In this document: one piece after another, positions 10,375-22,505 of the stretch
Position numbering within the stretch: position 1 is the stretch's first letter
How the letters are laid out: each line of letters starts with the position of its first letter
Source: Imbricaverruca yamaguchii
Lineage: Eukaryota; Arthropoda; Thecostraca; Neoverrucidae
Reading direction: 5' to 3'
DNA length: 64,000 bases
Assembly (NCBI GenBank): GCA_034440575.1
Contig: JAOTOL010001062.1
Location: 164,001 to 228,000, forward strand
The notes under the pieces: model-generated
The model's database searches: none
The model's input: only the letters and a program-made list of their open reading frames with translations
Told to the model about the DNA's origin: nothing
Position numbers and translations under genes: made by a program

Positions 10375-12155
10375 TTCAATAATCAAAATACATGTAAATG
10401 TTGAAGTATGCGGCAGCTAGGACCAAGGCCGTATATAACTTATAGCTATGTAATATCAAGGCAAGTAAATTGCACTGGCAAACTGTATGTCTTACCGTGA
10501 TTGTGCTACGTTACAATGATCCACCCCAAGCAATAGTAATGTAATCGATATTAAATATATTAACAGTAAAACAAAAAACAGTCGAACTGTGGTATGAATG
10601 CAATTTGGGACTGGCGGGCACATTATCTGCTTTGCAGCCTATTCACAACATAACATAAGGTTTGAATATCCATATATCTGTTGTATTGCATCAACTTATG
10701 AATTAGTTCCGTCATTGCAGGATCATGTCCATGTGTGCATGACTTAAGAAACGAAATGCTACGATGTGATATGTACAACTTTTACTTAGTTATAGATTGC
10801 AGGGAGTTATTCATATATTAAAATGTGTGCATGCTGCATTTTAGGAAGTTTAGATGTTCCAAAAGTGGGAGGGCCAGCTACCATTGTTGCCTCCCCCCCC
10901 CCACTTAGACCATGGCATGTGGACCATGGATTGATGTTACCATACCTCTACTCCGACTGTCAACTATTCTGCCTCTCAGGGCCTTGCATGCTTCTACAGT
11001 TTCCTTCGACATACCACTGCCTACATCGTTAACGTATGCAATGACTCATACGGTTGTAACACGTATCTGCTACTGTACAATATGCAACCATTTTAGCATA
11101 AAGCTAAAATAGAGTAGAGTAGTAACTCTACTCTAGAACCCCTTCTAGCCAAATGCTCACAAGAGCTCGTCCAGGAAATGGGCTTGGGGAGGAACAAAAA
11201 ATTATCCGATTTCGGGAAATCTTGTCATGGATATGAACATGCGTCGGGTATGCTTAAGTCCTGGTATATCATATGTGTTGTGCGTGTGTCTCATGTGCGG
11301 AGCGCGGGCGGTGGATTATGGTTATATGGCACCACGGCTACGCGACCCACTCCCGACTGTTCGCCCCGACAGGGCCAGTCGCGTCAGGACAAGGCTCGGG
11401 ATAACAGCGTGAATAGTCAGACCGTGTACAGTGAATATATAGAGAACGCGATCTATCAGTGTATCGCTAGCAGACAGTGAGGACTCAGCGTGCACCACTA
11501 CGTTATGCTTAAGGCCTGATATATCATAAAATATCCTTAAATGTTGAGAAAAAAATTATTTTAGTGCACATTTTTGGCCAAAATTGATCAATTCTGGAGG
11601 GTGCATGCTCCCTTTGTCCTCACGGAATCCATCCCTAGACTATCAATTTCTTTAGCTTAGGCCCTTGAGAAATATACTCGAGTCTGCTTACCTGGGCTAT
11701 TATTACAAAAGCGACCATCCAAATACCTCACCCTCGAGTAACATCTGATGAGAAAAATACCTGCTAACAGTGAATCGGCCAGAAATTTCCTAAGGGGCAA
11801 GGGAAGGCAGCCCATCAAAATTTCATGATGCGTAGAATGTTTCCAGCGCGCGAAGCACTATGGTAATTTCTGCAAATTTCTGGTATTCCGTCCTTAAAAT
11901 CTCAATATTGCTCAATCAATCGTACTTCAAGGTGCTAAGGGGTGGAATTGGAGTTGGGCCCTATCCTGCCCCTCTTGGATGCGCCTTTGACTGTTAACAC
12001 TAGCCTGCTTGTCCCCCGAAGTCCCTTCCTCACAGACACTGCTCCAGTTATCCTAAGACCTGAAACCCAGTGCTCGTCCTGGACGGGGCTCTTCTTGTGC
12101 TAGCACGCTGGCCGGATTGGGCAGGATCCCGACCCGACCCAACACCCGACCAGAC
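10375..12155. other. Gene-poor stretch between palindrome and Transib
   Basis: AT-rich sequence without recognisable coding regions. A short mirrored motif (gagtagagtagtaactctactct) occurs near 11112-11136. No other structure seen. Confidence 0.4.
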
Positions 12156-12160
12156 CAATG

Positions 12161-12202
12161 CACTGTGTTACAATAGCTGTCCACGAGCGGCCGAAACTTA
12201 AT
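12161..12202 (+). repeat. Transib left terminal inverted repeat
   Basis: Begins with the heptamer CACTGTG. Twenty-three bases later comes CCGAAACTT, in the position where a recombination signal carries its nonamer. The pairing arm is 15957-15998. Confidence 0.92.
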
Positions 12203-12992
12203 TTTTGAACTTATCAGAAAGGATTTCGTTTCGATGCATTTTACTTGATAATTGATCCCGCCATCTGAAATTACACACCAAACCCATCTCAGGGATTCCT
12301 TGATTGTTTCCCACGTGCATAAAGTTGAAAGTTTTTTGGAGCCGAGAAACACCGCTGTTTTCCCACAAAATATCTGAATAGCTTGTGGCATGTTTTATGG
12401 TAATATATGGAAATAAATCGGGATATGGTGGTATGAAAATGATCACCAGTATATTTCCAATTGATTAATAACCCTAAAATGTGCCTCAATTTCCAAACAA
12501 TTGGACATAACAAGCTTTGTGTAAACATATGAAAAGAACGCATTTTTTTTCAAGAACACAATGTTTACCAAGTCCAACAAAAAAACGCACACGCCGCCCC
12601 CATTTCTCACTATGTCCTAGATGTTGCCATCAGTATTTCTAATCAGATACTGAAAGAATTAGGTCTGCATCACCTCGCCGAAAAAAGTTATGGTGTTTTA
12701 CTAAGGAAGTGTTTCTGCCGTACGCGGCCCGGGTAGCTCCGCGCCCGCCGCGACGACATGCTGCGCCGGCGCGCTCGCTGGATACAGCCTGCCCCGGGCC
12801 GCTCCCGGCAAGATGGTTGAAATAACAGCCGCGGGATAAACAAGGGGAGGAACCCATGATCTCAAACAAAGGAACCTGGGGTGTCACTTCAGTAAAGGGG
12901 TCAGTGTTAGTCGGTTACCAGGTGGTGAAGATGCTGACGCGACTGTCCGAGATAAGTGTTTGGTGTGTTGATCTGCCCGCATTCGCGTTGCG

Positions 12993-15235
12993 ATGGAAGT
13001 GCGTATTAGCAAGATAGTTTTTTTCGACGCCATAGTGAAAGGAGGCCTGTTGGCAAGGAATGCCAAAAATTGCAGTGAACGCGCTATTGAATTTGGAGTA
13101 AGCCTAGCGAAGGTCGACTGCAGTGCAGATATTTCTGCTGTGTGTGAAAAGGAGCTGCGGGAGAGGTTGTCAAACTTTTATAAGAACGCACAGCGGAAAT
13201 GGGCCAGATATGGACGCCATAAGAGTAGAGTGTTGGCTAGAAATGCATCGTTTTTCAGCGGCGACATTGTGGTCTCGTTAATGGGAGTTGACGCACCCGA
13301 TGACAAAGATGATGCACGGCATTCTCGGAGTTCAGGGGGACGCCCGGTAACAGCATATGTCCAACTAAGCGAGAGAAGCAAGCGGAGGGCATCAAAAGAG
13401 CTATCTAAGGAGCATGACACACTGAAGCTTGTCAAAGCGTCTAAGCAAAGTGCAGATGTGGAAAGAACGGCTGATCTCGCCTACGTTCTAAAAGAAACAA
13501 TGGAATCTCCTAACCGATCACACAAAATGCGTCGTGTGCTGAGAGACGCTGGTAGCCGTCCGCCTACAAAGTGTACATCACCGAAGAAAGCACTAGCGAT
13601 GATGGTGTCTGCTGACCTCAGTGTCAAAGGCTATAGAACAGTACGCCACGTGACCAATGACAGTGCAAGGTATCATGTCCTACCGAACTACCAAGAAGTG
13701 CTACATGCAAAGAAAGAGTGCTATCCAGACAGGGAAATAATACACGAGATGTCTGCTGAAATCCCCTCCAGTCCATTTTGGACAATACAGTCCGGCGTTT
13801 GATGCAAGCCCATGACCTGAAACCTGCTGACCATCAACAGTCACCAACCAGCACCGGTGAGCTCATTGTGAAATGGGGCTTTGACGGAGCCACAGGACAG
13901 AGTGTATATAAACAGGGGATGTCAGAAGAAGGCGAAGCTTCAGAGGAGAACCTATTCGCAACCACAATGGTTCCACTGCAACTGAAAATAAACGGCAGTG
14001 TTGTTTGGTCCAACCCAACACCATCTTGATCTCGTTGGTGCCGTCCCATCCGGCTCCAATACCTCCGGGAGACAGCAGAAGTAGCTCGACAAGAACGAGC
14101 GTACATAGAGAGTCAAGTTAAGAACGTGCACCCCACTGACGTTGAAACATCCGCTGGCATGGTTAGTGTAGAAAACAAGCTCAAGCTCACCATGATAGAT
14201 GGAAAGGTGGCTTGTGCTCTCACCAACACCAAATCAGCCAGCACCTGCACCGTCTGCGGCGCCACCCCCAAAATCATGAACAATCTAGAGGAAGCCCAGA
14301 AGCGGATGCCGGAGGAGGATGACTATCAGTTGGGACTCTCTCCGCTCCACGCTCGCATCCGCTGTTTCGAGAGCCTTCTCCATGTGTCATACAGGTTGGA
14401 AATAAAACGCTGGACCGTCACTGAGCCGTTCAAGCCTGCCGTTCTTGAGCGGAAACGGCTGATCCAGCGCCGATTCCGGGAGCGTCTGGGTCTGGTAGTG
14501 GATCAGCCGCGAGCTGGAGGCTCGGGAACCAGCAATGACGGTAACACGTCACGCCGCGCGTTCCAAAGTCCAGAAGTGTTTGCTGAAATCACAGGCATCC
14601 AAGTTGACCTGATCGAGCGATTCGCCATCATCCTGGCAGCAGGAAACATGTGTAATCAAGCAGTCGATCCCGACAAGTTTGACAAGTTCGCGCTGGAGAC
14701 CGCAAAACTGTTCGTGGATCTCTTCGGCTGGTTCTACCTTCCAGCCTCAGTGCACAAGCTGCTGATGCACGGTGGAGAGTGTGTTCGATCGCGCATACTG
14801 CCCATCGGTGTGCTCAGCGAGGAAGCACAAGAGAGAAGGAACAAGGATACAAAATATGGACGGGAGCGCCACGCCCGAAAAACAAATCGGCAGGCCACCA
14901 TACAGGACCAGCTGCACTACCTTCTGGTGACCAGTGATCCCGTGATCACCAGAATCATCACAGAGGATATCGAGCGGCCCAGAAGACGGAGACGATCTGA
15001 TTCGCGAGTTGGTCGCTCTGGACCTGCCGATATCTCAAAGCTTCTGGTTACTCCCAGCGCTGAGCCTCAAGCATATGGTAGCTCATACAGCGCCGATGAC
15101 AGCGACGAGGCGAGTGACGACACGGACACAGACCAGGGAAGCTCCTATGACTGTATGCAGGATATGGCTGTGCTGAAGGGGCAAAGCGCAACAGTAGAGG
15201 ATGATGACCTATGTGACCTGCCAGACTATTTTTGA
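12993..15235 (+). pseudogene. Transib transposase, RAG1-like core, one frameshift and one stop
   Basis: Roughly 747 codons from ATG 12993 to TGA at 15233-15235, slightly longer than usual for the family. The first part (12993 to about 13765) and the rest are offset by one base within a short C run near 13763-13767. An in-frame TGA at 14027-14029 interrupts the second part. Visible core motifs: WGFDGATGQS (first catalytic Asp, codon 13883-13885), MIDGKV (second Asp, 14198-14200), CTVCG and HKLLMH (the paired Cys and His that bind zinc in RAG1), GNTSRRAF, and the terminal block SEEAQERRNKD with the catalytic Glu (probably 14831-14833). All three acidic residues are therefore present. The C terminus is acidic and serine-rich. 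Either lesion could be a consensus error. Confidence 0.88.
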
Positions 15236-15351
15236 AGTAACCTGTCTTGAGTGCCTTGCAATGTTGATTTGTCGTAGTAGGTAGCTGATGTTAGGACGAT
15301 GTGTAATTACATTATGTGTTTATATGAATATGTGTCATCAAAAGTGATCAG

Positions 15352-15863
15352 AGGTCAACCGAGGTCACCTTTGGGGTAGGTTTGTAAAACACAATAATAT
15401 TTTGCTCCAGTAGGTACCGACTGGGCAAAAACTGCATATTATTGAAACATGCGCTTCATTGTGCAATCTGATTACAATAGAATCTAGAATGTGCAATATG
15501 TCACAGCTGATAATGGTTACATTTTTATCCTGTGATCTAACCTATGACTACTCCAGAAACAACAATAAAAGTGTACCGAACAACCCTTTGTATTGTCTGC
15601 CGTGATTTGAACACAAAATTCCAGCGACAATAATCGGTTCAACCACAAACAACAAACATTAGGAGAACAACTATCTGACCTGAGGTCAATAACTCACCAG
15701 TTTCAGAACATTATGATGATGTGGCCATCCTGTTAAATCTGCTGAAATATATTTTTTGTCAACCATAGTTGCATTTGATATCGCATTTGGAAAAAAGCCC
15801 TGATCCTATTAATTTGTAAAAATATGGTAGCCTTTCACCTGACCTAGTTCAGTGACCTGACCT
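15352..15863. promoter_or_regulatory. Cluster of AGGTCA half-sites in the Transib 3' region
   Basis: Half-sites of the nuclear-receptor type occur at 15352-15357 and 15362-15367 (direct, 4-bp spacing), 15676-15688 (TGACCTGAGGTCA, everted with 1-bp spacing), 15840-15845, and overlapping copies at 15853-15863. Chance would give well under one in this length. Function as receptor sites is inference only; they could be internal subterminal repeats bound by the transposase. Confidence 0.45.
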
Positions 15864-15956
15864 GCATACGGGTTCAAAACTTCAGGGTATATGTCACAAG
15901 TAGGTCTGAAGAGCTGTATGCAAAATTATGTTTCTATCTGTGATAGCAAAACAGTT

Positions 15957-15998
15957 ATTAAGTTTTGGCCGCTCGTGGACTCCTGTTATAACACTGTG
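15957..15998 (-). repeat. Transib right terminal inverted repeat
   Basis: Read inward it begins with CACAGTG, identical to the consensus heptamer of V(D)J recombination signals. Twenty-three bases later is CCAAAACTT. It pairs with 12161-12202 at 36 of 42 positions. Confidence 0.92.
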
Positions 15999-16099
15999 CA
16001 ATGGACGCCCCAACAGAGGGAGCGAATGCTTCGCCAGCCCATTAGGGGCCTCCATCAGAGACACAGGAGGTCCCCGATGGTCAGAGGAAGGCACCTGCT

Positions 16100-16230
16100 T
16101 ATCGATAAGAGGCCCTACCAGATCAATAGGGCCCACCAGATATCGATGTCGATCTGGCGATATCGATAGCCCACCAGATATCGATATCGATCGGGCGATA
16201 TCGATAGGCGACCGGATATCGACGACCAGG
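16100..16230. promoter_or_regulatory. Palindrome-rich block with three TATCGATA motifs
   Basis: TATCGATA occurs at 16161-16168, 16179-16186 and 16199-16206, embedded in repeated ccaccagata/gggcgata phrases. In Drosophila this octamer is the DRE bound by DREF in promoters of proliferation genes. No gene starts nearby, so it may simply be a short degenerate tandem repeat. Confidence 0.4.
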
Positions 16231-18362
16231 GCCTTGAGGCCCTGCTCGCCGATAGGTCGCGCCGTACGACCTACAGAAGGCCCCACCAGAACAAGAAGAG
16301 GCTCACCAGAATCACTGTTGGCTCGAGATTGCCAGTGTTCGTTTTATGACTGTTATGAATGTTCCTTCCCTATGACTGGCCATTAGGAACGCATGCTGCG
16401 CCGCTCCACAGCAACTACTGACAGGAAGTGCTGTACCGCTTCACAGTTGGGCGCTATGCGACAAGGTTGACCACGGCCGGCGTCCAATGACCACAACTCT
16501 CGTTTGCGGTCGTCACGTGGCCAATTGCCCTGTAGCCATGACGTGAGAGACGCGGGTTCCTGTTTACGCTGTTCCTGCCTTGGATACCTCAGTCGGTCAA
16601 ACATCATTGGCGATGCAGTGGCAGGCCACCACCGGACTCGGATCGACAAGAAACATCGGCAAGATCGCTACGGATTTCGGATTTCGGCAACACGGAATGA
16701 GCTGGAAGGGCTGCAAGGAGCTAGGTTTCTAATGGTGTAGTGAAACGAGGGGAGGTTACGATTTACATCCAGTTTATATTGCCAACAGAGTCCACGTTGC
16801 TTCAGCACGAAGTGCAATCGACCCGCCCTTCATTCTTTGTGTGAAACCACTTTGCTAATTTTAAGATATAGCAGCGTCTAATACCATACTTTGTATCCTG
16901 GAATGCAGCATGCGCAGCTGAAATAACGCCCATGGGGCCAGTGTAAACACTTCCCAGAACCGAGGTCATTCCAGCATGTTCTGCCCACACGAAGTCGTGG
17001 GTGCCACCAAGTACAGTGCGACCAGCATTCTGGGAATTTATATCGGGCCACTGCTGTACCCACCACCATGCCGGACTTCTGAGAACGGTCTGGAGATGCA
17101 CTATACCAGATACCAGAAACTAAATCGGATCGTTTGTCAGATCTAATGGCGTGCTTACGTTGACGGTGCGGGCGCATCGTTTGGTTGATGCTGTTGCCCG
17201 GGGGAGTTGGCTTCGACTTGACCCCAGTTGGCAGCACGGGGCCAGTCGCACGTGGCACATGACATGTGGCACGTGGCAAGTGGTCATGCAAGCCGCGTGT
17301 CCTGGAATCACGGCCATGATCCTTGTGCCGAAACAGTACGCCACGTGTGAAAACTTAGGCGCAATCGACCCGATCGTTTTGGCATAGCATGCATCGAAGC
17401 TGCATACACACACACATACATACATAAACCAGTGTATTGGAGTTGAAGTAAATTAAAGGAATGACTCCATTCCGACTATTTTTTTCCCAAATGAGGAGTG
17501 ACTCCAATTCCGACTCCTCTTCCTCACAAAGTGGAATGACTCCAAATTCCTGGTCATGCCAAAAAGGAGCTAAAATCCGACTCCTAATTACTCTTTAATA
17601 AGACATCACTAATTCCGGGTGAAAAAAGTAAAATCAAACTCCTTATTTCCTTTTTTAATTTTATACACAGCCCAGCATGTTTGGTATATGTATAACGCCG
17701 GATCATTTGCTCGCCATATCCTGGTCAGAAATCCGAAGAAAAAACTACCAGGTGCAAGGCGATGTGTCCGGTTACCAGGTCTGTCCCAGGAGTCTCGCCG
17801 TGGTGTCGTGTCCCTCATATGTAACAAATCCCATAGTTGGTGAGGACCGGCTCAGCCGCCGCCCTCGCTCGTAAGGATTTGGTGCCGTCCCCGGGTTCAC
17901 GATTAATTGGTGGGGGCGAACGGTCTAGGGCCAGGTCTGGCCCCTCATGAAGTTGCCGCCGGACAGGGCCCCGACTCGCTGTCTCAAGCCGCCACCAGTC
18001 CAGTGATTTTGGCGCAGCTGTTGTTTTTGTGTCCGGCGTGAGAAAAATAATGGTTTTAATCACAACCAGGGGCGCAGCCACGGGGATGACCAAGGAGACA
18101 TTGGCCCCTTCCTTACGGCCGATAGTTTACAATTTTGGCATTGAAACTGCCCATCATCCAAAGTTGGCCTCCTCCTTCGGCACTAGTAGCTGGCCCCCTC
18201 CTTCAGAAAATCATGGCTGCCTCTCTGATCACAATGCACAACGATATAATAACTATAAAGTGACACAAAATATACCAACCATTCTAGAAACCGCCGTCGT
18301 GTATTCGGTTACGCAGACGGACACATGACGTTTTCCCGGGTATTACGCTTCACAAACACCAG
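16231..18362. other. Gene-poor stretch
   Basis: No gene recognised. At about 17458-17600 there is a degenerate repeat of gactcc/ggagtc words. The remainder has no clear structure. Confidence 0.4.
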
Positions 18363-19872
18363 TCATTCCAGCATAGCGGGCTTTAGCCGATTTCTCCTGG
18401 CAAGGCAGATGTCGCCAGCTGTTGAGAACAGACGTCCGGCTGGCGCACTCGAGGCCGGTAGAGCGAAGATTGCCCTGGCAACCTCTGACAGTTTGTGGCA
18501 GACATTACGCCTATCTTTCCAGAACGGCAAAGGGTCACACGTGCCGTCCAGCCGCTCCGCCTCTCTTACGTATCGGTCCATCTCATCGTCCACCTGGTCA
18601 TTGCGGCACGTGGTCATCGGTGTGCTCATACGCTTTCGTTTCAAGTATGAGAACAGGCCAGGGCCCCTCTCGTTCTGATCTGTGTTCGACACTTCTTCAT
18701 CTTCGCATGTCGAGGGCGAGGCAGTCTCCACCACCTTCAGAACCTTCGTCACAGTCCGCTTGCACACGCTCCTGATTTGAGTCTCCTCATGACTGTCCAG
18801 CCAAGTGCACCCAAAGTTTAGGTCCAAAAAGGCCGCGGATACCAGCAAAGGATCGTCCATTAGGCCGTCAAACCTCTTGTGCACGCTCTGAAAGAGCACC
18901 TTCACTGTCTTCTTCGTTGACACTACACTGCCTTCCAATTCACTGAGGACACCATGCATGCTTTTGATGGCTGGTATGAATTTACTGCTGGTACTGACGT
19001 CGGCTTCGAACAGTGGGGTGGCCTCCTGGAATGGCTCCAGAATTGAAATGATCTCACCTATCATGTCCAGCTCATGCTTCGTCATCTTGATATTGCCCTT
19101 CGTCCATGCCTGCAATCTGCTTTGGATCGACGGATGTTTGGTGATGACAGGGTGGAATTTCTTAGCATCTTCCACTGAGCATTCCAGCGGATCGCATTTG
19201 CAACATCAAACCGTGTTCCGGATTCTACCAGCAGGAGTTCAGCGTCCGAGACGCTGTGCCTGGTGGATGAGACGATTTTGGACGCCTTCCTGATGACGTT
19301 ATCCACCACCGAGTCCACTTCCCGCTTCAGGCCGTCCTTCACACACAATTGTAGCGTGTGACATGCACAACCCGACTGCAGTGTGACGCCCTTCAGAGTT
19401 ATCTGGAGGTCGCCATCACAGTACAAACCGGACACATCGTGATCCTCGTGGTGGGGCGGCTCTTCCTCCTCCCCCCCCCCCCCATTGTAGGAAAAAAAGC
19501 CGGGGGCGGGCGCAATGCGTTCAGCATGTTCGATGCGTTGTCTGTTACTACCCGGTTCACCTTTCCCTCCAGTTCCCACTCAGCGATTAGCTCAGAGTAT
19601 TCGGTCCAAATTTTGTCGCTCGTGTGTGAACCGTGGATCACTCTGTATGGCAAATATAACATACTGGCCACGAAGTCCGGCGTCACTACATTAGCCGTCA
19701 ACCCCATGTACGCTGTCAATGTGCGGCTTGTTCATATATCCATGGTCAGACCCACGGAATCAACAGACCTAAGCACTGCACTGATTTCCCTTTTCATCTT
19801 GTCAACTCGTCTTGGTATTAGTGTGTCTGTCATCTTCTCAGATGACGGTACGTTGTATGCTGGGGCAGCGAC
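18363..19872 (-). pseudogene. hAT transposase, main exon, decayed
   Basis: The exon begins at an acceptor (gttacag, exon base 19872) and runs to 18363. In order it shows a DI(stop)TSR block, VTDNASNM (catalytic region), CHTLQLCVKDGL and RWNAQWKML, then the C-terminal hAT dimerisation region with PASSAPAGRLFSTAG and RNRLKP. Lesions: TGA at 19732-19734 where the family normally has Trp (DIWTS); a frame change in the run of G/C at about 19474-19487; another near 19180; and a TGA at 18363-18365 just short of the usual end. The frame changes sit in homopolymers and may be sequencing errors, but the stops point to a dead copy. Confidence 0.8.
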
Positions 19873-19924
19873 CTGTAACAAAGCAATTGTAGGTCGTTAA
19901 ACAAAGCTTTTGTATAGCGGAATT

Positions 19925-22505
19925 TTAAAATAAAATTAAATATCCCTTCTCCAGACCATGGACATATTTAAAGACCTTTATTAGATCTCCTCTCAGCCTT
20001 CTATATCTAAGTGAAAACATATTCAATTTCTTCAATCTTGCATCATATGCCAGGTTTCTTATACCATTAACCATTTTTGTAGCCCTCTTTTGTATTCTCT
20101 CTAAAAGCCAACAATCTTTTTCATAGCTAAGAGACCAAGCTTGGATGCAGCATTCCAAATTCTAAGGGCAGTTGGCCTGTGCGCGGCGCCGCGAGCAGAC
20201 GCGTCTCGGCCGCTCGCCCAACCTTTTTCCTCTCCCTCTTTGTTGCCTCTGTATGCAAGGTGTGTGAAACTGCAAGGTGTGAGTGAGAAGTGAACAGAAA
20301 GAGTGAAAAGTGTACGAGCAAAAAAAAAGAAGAAAAAGTGAACTATTGAACGAAACCGGCGTACTTATACGCTACACGTGTGCGAAGTGACTGGACTCAG
20401 TGGACTTTTCAGCTGGTTATTCCTCTACTATTTTACACAGCAGTGACTGGACGACGGAAAAACTGAGTGAGTGCAGAAGCGACAGCGCCTTTCTCCATAG
20501 TGACTTCCCTTCCATTAAGCATCAGCTACTGCCCGTCTTCTTTCCTACACTGCGGCTGAGAAGGAAATTATCTCACTGACGACTTGGCGCCGCTCGGAAT
20601 TCCTGTGTATTCAACAACAGTGTTCGTCTACCTCCTATCGTCTAGCTTCAGCTCTACCAGGTTTCCATCTTCAGCTCTACCATACATACGGATCTGCTAA
20701 ACAGCGCCTCGGCCAAATACCATCACGTCCCCCATCAGCAACGCGCACGCAGCCGAACAGGGCTGCGACGTCGAGCGCCCGCATCACTGTGACGTCATCA
20801 AAGCCTCGACCTTGAACGCCCCCGCCAGTCGCCACCCCTCCCAAGCGAGAAACAAGATGAGGGGAGCGTGGCCGTCGCCGTGACAACGCCCACCAAGAAC
20901 ACACGACGGGGCAGGCGCGGCGCTAGGGGTGGCAGATCGCTTTCCTATCACTTATACAAACCACTCGTTTATAGCTGGTGTTGCAAGCACGGTGTGTGTA
21001 GTGCAGAGTGATATGGGTATTGTATTATGTTGATGTACGAATGTTTGTTGCGCATCTGCTCCCACTACTGACCACAAATCTATCCTTTCTTTATAAATAT
21101 CTGTGATCCAGACTGTTCGTAACAGCCACTGCACGTGGAGGGCATGTATTGTTAAATAAATAAATAAATAAATAAATGTGGGCTGGCATATGCACAGTAA
21201 AGCTTCCTGATGACTTCCTCACTTCTGTATGATACATTCCTACTTATTTCCCGAAGGATTCTCAGTGTCTTCTTCCTGGCTTCCCTTGGTCTACGCCTTT
21301 AGATTTACGACGTTTGAAGCTTCCTTAAGCACTCTAAATGCAACTTTCTTAGCCTTAATTCCTTTTATTAAGTCTGGTGTAAGCCATGCTGGCTTTCCTA
21401 TCCTTCTTTTGCGTCTTTGCTTTTGAGGGACATGTCTAATCTGAATTTCCTTCAAGTAAGATTTTAAATGTTGCCACATTTCACAGGCATCTAAATTGGA
21501 GAATTCTTCTTCCCATCTTATGGCACTTAAAGCCGCTCTCATGCAGTCAAAGTTTGCTCTGTTGAAATTTGGAACCTTTACCAAATTATCCTGAATAATT
21601 TCCACTACATGTGCCTTGAATCTAACTATGTTATGGTCACTCCTTCCCAGAGTTTCTCCTACAGTCAATTCTTGAACCAAGTCACTTGAATCCGAGGACA
21701 CAAGGTCCAAGAATGAGCCATGCCTGGCAGATTCCGTTACAACTTGGTGTAAGAACATGTCCTCTTCATGGCATTTCCTAAACATTCTGCATGATGGGGA
21801 GCCAACACCAACATTTTCATATCCTTTTAGATTAAAGTCACCAAGAATAAGGCACTTCCTTCGAAAGTTTCTCCTGATTTCCTCACAAATCACCTTATCA
21901 AGCCCCAGTTGCTGAGAATGTGGCAGGGTTCCTGATCGGTAGAAAGCTCCTAGCCTCAGTGTATTGCTGTTGCCTTTTCCCACAGCGACATCAAGCCTAA
22001 TTGACTCAACACACATTTTTATCACCACCTGCTACTTTTTGAGAACTGAATAAGCTATTCACATAGAGCATTACACCACCCCCTTTCACTGCTGGACCCC
22101 TATTGCATGAAAACATATTGTATCCCTGGATCTCATAGTCCTGCAAGTTATTTCCAAAATATCCCTCACTGACCCATGCCACCGTAATGCAAACAAAGTC
22201 TGGGTCCTCCTCAGCAACATAACACTTGAACTCATCAAATTTGGATCGGATACTCTGAGCATTAAACATCATACACCTAACGTATGCTCCATAACCACCT
22301 TTGGCTTTTTCATGCTGAGGAGTTTTTTATCACTGGATGAACTACCACTCTGCCTCCTTGAACTACTGCTGTCCCTATTTGCCGACTTTGAGGTTCTATT
22401 GCCTTGGCTGACACTATTGGAATATCCCTGAGACGGCAATGCAATTTCATCCTACCCCACCCCATTTCATAGTTTCCCTGAAGGATATGCTCATACACTG
22501 TCTAA
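19925..22505 (-). mobile_element. CR1-like LINE, internally deleted, inside the hAT intron
   Basis: Minus-strand order: the end of ORF1 (YEHILQGN, 22480), an ORF1-ORF2 linker, an endonuclease (22272-21400) with FNAQSIRSKFDE, LGDFNLKGYE and GRSDHN, then the KPAWLTPDLI linker (about 21370). The reverse transcriptase is missing: sequence jumps at about 21285 to the C-terminal region, continued at 20160-19925 ([38 protein letters not shown]). The endonuclease Glu is changed (ITVAWV, against ITEAWV in the copy near 35400). Several frame breaks. Not capable of autonomous movement. Confidence 0.85.
20162..21176 (+). mobile_element. 1-kb insertion with TAAA tail inside the LINE
   Basis: Comparison with the sister LINE at 33850-33900 shows that sequence continuous there (attccaaatgtgg) is split here into attccaaat (to about 20162) and aaatgtggg (from about 21173). 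The inserted kilobase has no open frame and ends on plus in an (ATAA)n run at 21154-21176. This is the form of a retroposed, non-autonomous or internally deleted LINE/SINE, with aaat as a microhomology or short target duplication. Confidence 0.7.

Larger units (their letters stand above)
12156..16003 (+). mobile_element. Complete Transib DNA transposon with CAATG target duplication
   Basis: The element proper is 12161-15998 (3838 bp). It starts CACTGTG and ends CACTGTG on plus (CACAGTG when read inward from the right). The terminal inverted repeats are 42 bp with 36 matches. The 5 bases on each side are CAATG (12156-12160 and 15999-16003), matching the 5-bp target duplication expected for Transib. 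The interior encodes a RAG1-related transposase. Non-coding flanks are about 0.8 kb on each side of the coding part. Transib and the RAG recombinase share ancestry (established knowledge). The identical duplications and well-kept ends suggest a fairly recent insertion, but the transposase carries two lesions, so this copy would need help in trans. Confidence 0.93.

Noticed and set aside
12557..15463. CACAATG at 12557 and CATTGTG at 15457 as Transib ends
   Set aside because: The heptamers match the usual Transib form but the sequence inside does not pair further and flanking bases (aagaa, caatc) differ. The pair at 12161 and 15998 has 42-bp repeats and an exact CAATG duplication.
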